A DNA stretch of 64,000 nucleotides, from the NCBI GenBank assembly GCA_030527795.1, contig JAUNAB010000001.1, positions 134,856 to 198,855 on the forward strand, written 5' to 3'. The stretch's first letter is position 1; every line of letters starts with the position of its first letter. Below the pieces are notes generated by a model, which was given only the letters and a program-made list of their open reading frames with translations, ran no database searches and was not told the origin of the DNA. This DNA comes from Pasteurellaceae bacterium (lineage in GTDB: Bacteria > Pseudomonadota > Gammaproteobacteria > Enterobacterales > Pasteurellaceae). Below, piece by piece: positions 60,286-64,000 of the stretch. The position numbers were made by a program, and so were the translations under genes.

Positions 60286-60326
60286 AAAACGTATAATAGG
60301 TTAAATTTCTTAAGTAAGGATAAATT

Positions 60327-60938
60327 ATGTTTACAGGTATTGTGCAAGGCACAGCACTGCTTCACGCGGTGGTTAAAAAGACGAATTTTAAAACACACAC
60401 TCTTAAAATGCCAATAGAAATGTTAACTGATTTACAAATTGGTGCATCAGTTGCACATAATGGCGTGTGTTTAACGGTAACGGCGATTGAAAATGATCTA
60501 GTTAGCTTTGATTTAATGCAAGAAACCTTACGTTTAACGAACCTGGGTTCATTAAAAGTAGGGGATAAGGTTAATATTGAGCGTGCAATGCGAATGGGGT
60601 CAGAAATTGGTGGGCATATTTTGTCTGGACACGTTTATTGCACTGCAAAACTGATTGAACGTTATCCGTCAGAAAATAATTTGCAACTTTGGTTTCAATT
60701 ACCCGATCCGTCTGTAATGAAATACATTCTTACCAAAGGGTTTATCGCAGTGGATGGTATCAGTTTAACCATTGGCGAAGTGCGTGAGCAAGCCTTCTGC
60801 GTGAATTTAATTCCTGAAACCTTAATGCGTACGCTTATTGGGGAACGTGAATTAGGCGATGAAGTGAATATTGAAATTGATCCCCAAACGCAAGCGATTG
60901 TGGATACTGTCGAGCGTTATTTAGCGGTGCGTTCATAA
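60327..60938 (+). CDS. ribE: Riboflavin synthase alpha chain
   Basis: Dismutates two 6,7-dimethyl-8-ribityllumazines to riboflavin. The 203-residue protein is two homologous lumazine-binding domains: [15 protein letters not shown] with [17 protein letters not shown], then [15 protein letters not shown] with [28 protein letters not shown] precedes the ATG. No FMN riboswitch is seen upstream, where only about 41 bases separate it from norM. It overlaps the DUF1007 gene by one base (TAATG). Confidence 0.95.
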   Translation: MFTGIVQGTALLHAVVKKTNFKTHTLKMPIEMLTDLQIGASVAHNGVCLTVTAIENDLVSFDLMQETLRLTNLGSLKVGDKVNIERAMRMGSEIGGHILSGHVYCTAKLIERYPSENNLQLWFQLPDPSVMKYILTKGFIAVDGISLTIGEVREQAFCVNLIPETLMRTLIGERELGDEVNIEIDPQTQAIVDTVERYLAVRS

Positions 60939-61570
60939 TGAAAAAAATAATGCTATTTTTGACCGCGGTTTTGGCGTTATTCAGTGCCAATAGCCAAGCG
61001 CATCCCCACGCCTTTATTGATATGAAAACCAAAGTTATTGTAAAAGATAATCAATTATCGGGGTTTGCCGTAGAGTGGTTGCTTGATGAAATCAGTTCGT
61101 CTGAAGTGTTGTATGATTTAAAATTGGCGAAAAATGACAGCAAAGCGGTGCAGACATTGGCAGATGAAATGATCAAAAATGTGGTAAGCGAACATTATTT
61201 TAGCTATTTGTATGATGCGAAAGGTAACCGCGTAAAATATAGTGCGAAGCCCCACCACTACGGACTAAAAGCACAGGGGCAGCAAATTTTGTATTATTTT
61301 GAGTTTAATTTAACCGATCTGCATCCTTTAACAAATACACAATATCAGCTTGAAATTTACGACCCAACTTACTACGTTTCAATGTTTTACCCCAATGCGA
61401 GTGCGGTAGATTTTTCCCAATTACCCGCACAGTGCAAGGGCGAAATGGTTGATCCACAAGTGGATGAAAAAACGAAGAAATATGCACAATCGTTAGATAA
61501 AACGCAGCGTGATGAAGACTATTCTCTTGGTGCGCAATTTGCACAAAAAGTGCGAATTATGTGCCAATAA
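60938..61570 (+). CDS. DUF1007-family periplasmic protein
   Basis: A 210-residue exported protein with signal [21 protein letters not shown], cut before HPHAFIDMK. The His-rich mature N-terminus (HPHAF) is the DUF1007 hallmark; the family is often beside nickel/cobalt or zinc transporters, so metal binding is suspected. The end of the window is too far from any such transporter to judge. Its ATG overlaps the ribE stop. A USS (TTTTTGACCGCGGTTTT) encodes the hydrophobic core of its signal peptide, LTAVLA. Confidence 0.8.
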   Translation: MKKIMLFLTAVLALFSANSQAHPHAFIDMKTKVIVKDNQLSGFAVEWLLDEISSSEVLYDLKLAKNDSKAVQTLADEMIKNVVSEHYFSYLYDAKGNRVKYSAKPHHYGLKAQGQQILYYFEFNLTDLHPLTNTQYQLEIYDPTYYVSMFYPNASAVDFSQLPAQCKGEMVDPQVDEKTKKYAQSLDKTQRDEDYSLGAQFAQKVRIMCQ

Positions 61571-61584
61571 TACATTATGCAATA

Positions 61585-61616
61585 AAAAACCGCGGACATT
61601 TTTGACCGCAGTTTTT
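61585..61616. terminator. Inverted USS pair between the DUF1007 gene and cydC
   Basis: AAAAACCGCGG (61585-61595) faces CCGCAGTTTTT (61606-61616); the second core is altered to CCGCAG. Between convergent genes. Confidence 0.65.
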
Positions 61617-61618
61617 GT

Positions 61619-63310
61619 TTATTGAATTAGACTGTGATAGTCGCCTTGTTTTAACAATTTGGCATCATCAATAATGCAAATTTGATCAAATTGTTCAATC
61701 GCAGTAAGACGGTGGGTAACCATAATCAAGGTTTTATTCGTACAATGTTGCAAAATGAGTTGCAGAATTTGGCGTTCAGTTTCACGGTCAAGCCCTTCCG
61801 TTGGTTCATCGAGCAATAAAATAGGAGCGTTGTTGAGTAACACACGAGCTAAACCTAAACGACGTTGTTCACCGCCTGAAAGTGGACGACCACCATCGCC
61901 AAGCCATAAATCTAATCCTTTTTCTTGTTCAAGCAGATTTTGTAGCCCCACTTGATGTAGCACATTTATCATTGTTTCATCGCTGAGTTTATATGAACTT
62001 GCCAGTTGTAAATTCTCACGTAAGCTGTCGCTGAAGGTATGTACACGTTGTGTTAGCATACAGAGTTGCTCACGCAGAGCAGTTTCTGTGTAGGCGCTAA
62101 TGGGTTGATTCGCCAGTAAAATTTCGCCATTATTCGGATCATAATTGCGAACCAGTAGTTGCAATAATGTTGATTTTCCACTTCCTGTTTTGCCCAGTAT
62201 CGCAGTTTTTTGTCCTTGCTTAATTTGCAGACTAAACTCTTGCAATGCAAGCTGTTGACGTTCGGGATAACTAAAATTGACTTTTTTCAATTCAATAAGG
62301 TAGTCGCTTGGTGCAAATTGTTGCAACATGCCATTAAATTGTACTAACGGGGGCTGATTAATGATTTCGCTTACTCGTTCCGCCGACGCAATAACTTGTC
62401 CGATGTGTAAAAAGGCTGCACCGATTGGCATCAAAATTTCAAAACTAGCGAGTGCAGCAAATGCAAACAAACCAATTAACGCACTTGGATAATCGTTTAT
62501 GTTGAAATCAGCTTGTGCCGCAATCCAGAGCGAAATCACTAAAATTAACCCATTGGCAAACAATAAAACCGCGGTCGATAATCCTGCCAAATTGGTTTCA
62601 CGTTGTTGCAAATGTTGCCATTGTTGTTCGGTTTGATTTAAACCCTGTTGCATTTTGTCTTGTGCATTGAACAATAATAGCTCGGCTTGTGCTTGGATAA
62701 ATTCAATAAATTGGGTGCGATATTGCGCACGGGATAACGTCAGTTTTGCGCCGAATTTGTTGCCTAAACGGTAAAATAGGGTCGGAATAATCAATAATAA
62801 GCAGAGTAACGTTGTCCCGACAAACAATGCGAGCGGTGTATAAAACAAGCTTAAACCGATAGTGATAAATAAAATCACTACAATTGCACTGATAAATGGG
62901 GCAATTAATCGCAGATATAAACTGTCAAGGGTATCGACATCGGCAACTAAACGATTTAATAAGTCGCTATTGCGATAACGGTTAAGAACCGCGGGGCTTA
63001 ATGGAATAATTTTGCTAAATACTTGTACGCGTAATTTGGCTAATACGCGGAATGTCGCATCGTGGGTAACCACTTTTTCAAAATAGCGCGCAACGGTTCG
63101 TCCAATGGCTAAACCGCGGACACTGGATGAAGGGTAAAAGAAATTAAATAGCGTACCTAGTCCTGCTAAGGCAGTCGCTGCTAAAAACCATCCCGATAGG
63201 GTTAATAGCCCTATGCTTGCGGCAAGCCCCGTGATCATTAAAATTATGCCTAAAATTAGCGTAAAACGAGCGGGTTTAAAAAAACGTAAAAAAGGAATTA
63301 AAGCACGCAT
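61619..63310 (-). CDS. cydC: Glutathione/L-cysteine ABC exporter subunit CydC
   Basis: CydDC exports cysteine and glutathione to the periplasm and is needed for cytochrome bd assembly. The 563-residue half-transporter has six membrane helices (residues 1 to about 310) and an ATPase domain: Walker A TAILGKTGSGKSTLL near 370, the signature LSGGEQRRLGLARVLL near 480 and Walker B ILLLDEPTEGLD near 502. It overlaps cydD by one base. Two or three CCGCGG cores are present inside. Confidence 0.95.
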   Translation of the reverse strand: MRALIPFLRFFKPARFTLILGIILMITGLAASIGLLTLSGWFLAATALAGLGTLFNFFYPSSSVRGLAIGRTVARYFEKVVTHDATFRVLAKLRVQVFSKIIPLSPAVLNRYRNSDLLNRLVADVDTLDSLYLRLIAPFISAIVVILFITIGLSLFYTPLALFVGTTLLCLLLIIPTLFYRLGNKFGAKLTLSRAQYRTQFIEFIQAQAELLLFNAQDKMQQGLNQTEQQWQHLQQRETNLAGLSTAVLLFANGLILVISLWIAAQADFNINDYPSALIGLFAFAALASFEILMPIGAAFLHIGQVIASAERVSEIINQPPLVQFNGMLQQFAPSDYLIELKKVNFSYPERQQLALQEFSLQIKQGQKTAILGKTGSGKSTLLQLLVRNYDPNNGEILLANQPISAYTETALREQLCMLTQRVHTFSDSLRENLQLASSYKLSDETMINVLHQVGLQNLLEQEKGLDLWLGDGGRPLSGGEQRRLGLARVLLNNAPILLLDEPTEGLDRETERQILQLILQHCTNKTLIMVTHRLTAIEQFDQICIIDDAKLLKQGDYHSLIQ

Positions 63311-64000
63311 TATTGAATATCCTGTTTTCGTTGAGCCAACAATTCTGCAAAAAAGCCTTGGTATTGTAATTGATGAAATGTGCCTTGTTGCACGATTTGC
63401 CCTTGTTGCATCACTAAAATCTGATCGTAATCAATCAAATCTTCAACCCGATGGGTAATCATTAAGGTTGTTTGACCTTGGCTAATTTGTTGTAATGCGG
63501 TTAAAACTTGTTGTTCCGATTGTGCATCTAAACTAGCAGACGGTTCGTCTAATAAAAGTAATTGCCCTTTACGTAATAATGCTCTCGCAATGGCAAGGCG
63601 TTGTGCCTGTCCAACTGACACCCCAAGTCCGCCGTCTTTAATTTGGCTTGCTAAGCCTAAGCGATCGGTAAATTTTTTTGCGTTAGCTTGTGCAAGGGCT
63701 TGATTAATTTCATTTTCATCGGCTTGAATATCACCAAGCAATAAATTTTTTTTGATTGAACCTGCTAATAACAATGGATTTTGCCCCACCCACGCAATCT
63801 GTTGTCGCCATTGTGTGAGATCCAGTTGATTTAATTCAATCTCATCAATGGTTAAACTGCCTTCATAAGGTAAAAAGCCAAGTAACACATTCATTAAGGA
63901 GGTTTTGCCTGCTCCGCTTTGCCCGACTAAGGCAGTGTGGCTTTGGGCAGGAATGGTAAAATTCAAAGCCTTGGTTAAGGGCTGCCCTTGTGGCGAAAGC
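63310..64000 (-). CDS. cydD: Glutathione/L-cysteine ABC exporter subunit CydD, partial
   Basis: The frame is open to the window edge, so only the C-terminal ATPase domain (about 229 residues) is seen. An apparent start within the window is a TTG codon (ALNFTIPAQ) that is internal: the preceding residues LSPQGQPLTKALNFTIPAQ match CydD. Walker A is ALVGQSGAGKTSLMNVLLG, the signature VSVGQAQRLAIARALL and Walker B LLLLDEPSASLD. The transmembrane domain lies beyond the window. TAATG coupling with cydC suggests equal synthesis. Confidence 0.95.
   Translation of the reverse strand, partial: LSPQGQPLTKALNFTIPAQSHTALVGQSGAGKTSLMNVLLGFLPYEGSLTIDEIELNQLDLTQWRQQIAWVGQNPLLLAGSIKKNLLLGDIQADENEINQALAQANAKKFTDRLGLASQIKDGGLGVSVGQAQRLAIARALLRKGQLLLLDEPSASLDAQSEQQVLTALQQISQGQTTLMITHRVEDLIDYDQILVMQQGQIVQQGTFHQLQYQGFFAELLAQRKQDIQ

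Noticed and set aside
60286-60326. FMN riboswitch before ribE
   Set aside because: Only 41 bases separate norM and ribE, far too few, and no conserved RFN element bases are present.
63310-63966. A short ABC protein starting with TTG at 63966
   Set aside because: The frame continues upstream to the window edge, and the preceding residues match CydD, so it is the truncated C-terminal part of cydD.

Overview
This 64 kb window is chromosomal DNA from a member of the Pasteurellaceae related to Haemophilus, Pasteurella and Avibacterium; the species cannot be fixed from sequence alone. The evidence is low GC, Haemophilus-like proteins and gene order (yoaA-tsaB-slp, trpG followed by a tautomerase gene and trpD, norM/ribE/DUF1007, an lsgF-like glycosyltransferase), and a dense repeat that reads like the Hin-type DNA uptake signal sequence (USS). 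The repeat core is the palindrome ACCGCGGT, still followed by CAAAATTT, instead of AAGTGCGGT. I count about 55 CCGCGG by eye, against two exact AAGTGCGGT. This altered USS dialect is the most striking feature of the window.

Layout. 1-11.6 kb: the end of a repetitive LEA-like protein, ycgL, the minus-strand group yoaA-tsaB-slp, fadD, rnd, an RsiV-like lipoprotein, argS, yecM, a Pcp/SlyB lipoprotein and its apparent short paralogue, and a SemiSWEET. 11.7-18.2 kb: ackA-pta, then aqpZ and elaA, each interrupted by one early in-frame stop, with elaA lying between two ~65 bp direct repeats, then sohB. 18.3-25.4 kb: a complete trp operon (trpE, G, tautomerase, D, CF, B, A) with a promoter/TrpR operator and no room for a leader peptide. 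25.5-27.4 kb: a two-gene accessory cassette (HxlR regulator and Old Yellow Enzyme) with a 37 bp palindrome between the genes. 27.5-36.8 kb: kdsC/kdsD, RNase P RNA, an MFS exporter, dnaK-(GyrI-like)-dnaJ, a YdgA-family protein and an ElyC-like protein. 36.9-42.9 kb: an AT-rich surface-polysaccharide locus (pyruvyltransferase-like, flippase, GT25, polymerase-like, two GT2). 42.9-64 kb: mltB, parE-parC, zinc-free-type ribosomal proteins L31/L36, yafS, gloB, dacB, greA, yhbY, rlmE-ftsH-folP-glmM, 4.5S RNA, norM, ribE, a DUF1007 protein and cydD-cydC.

Most genes are housekeeping: tryptophan synthesis, acetate overflow (AckA-Pta), Kdo supply for lipooligosaccharide (KdsD/KdsC), protein quality control (DnaK, DnaJ, FtsH, SohB), wall remodelling (MltB, DacB) and cytochrome bd maturation (CydDC). 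Many gene ends, especially convergent ones, carry two inverted USS copies that form a hairpin and probably double as terminators. I saw no tRNA, rRNA, CRISPR array, prophage or insertion sequence.
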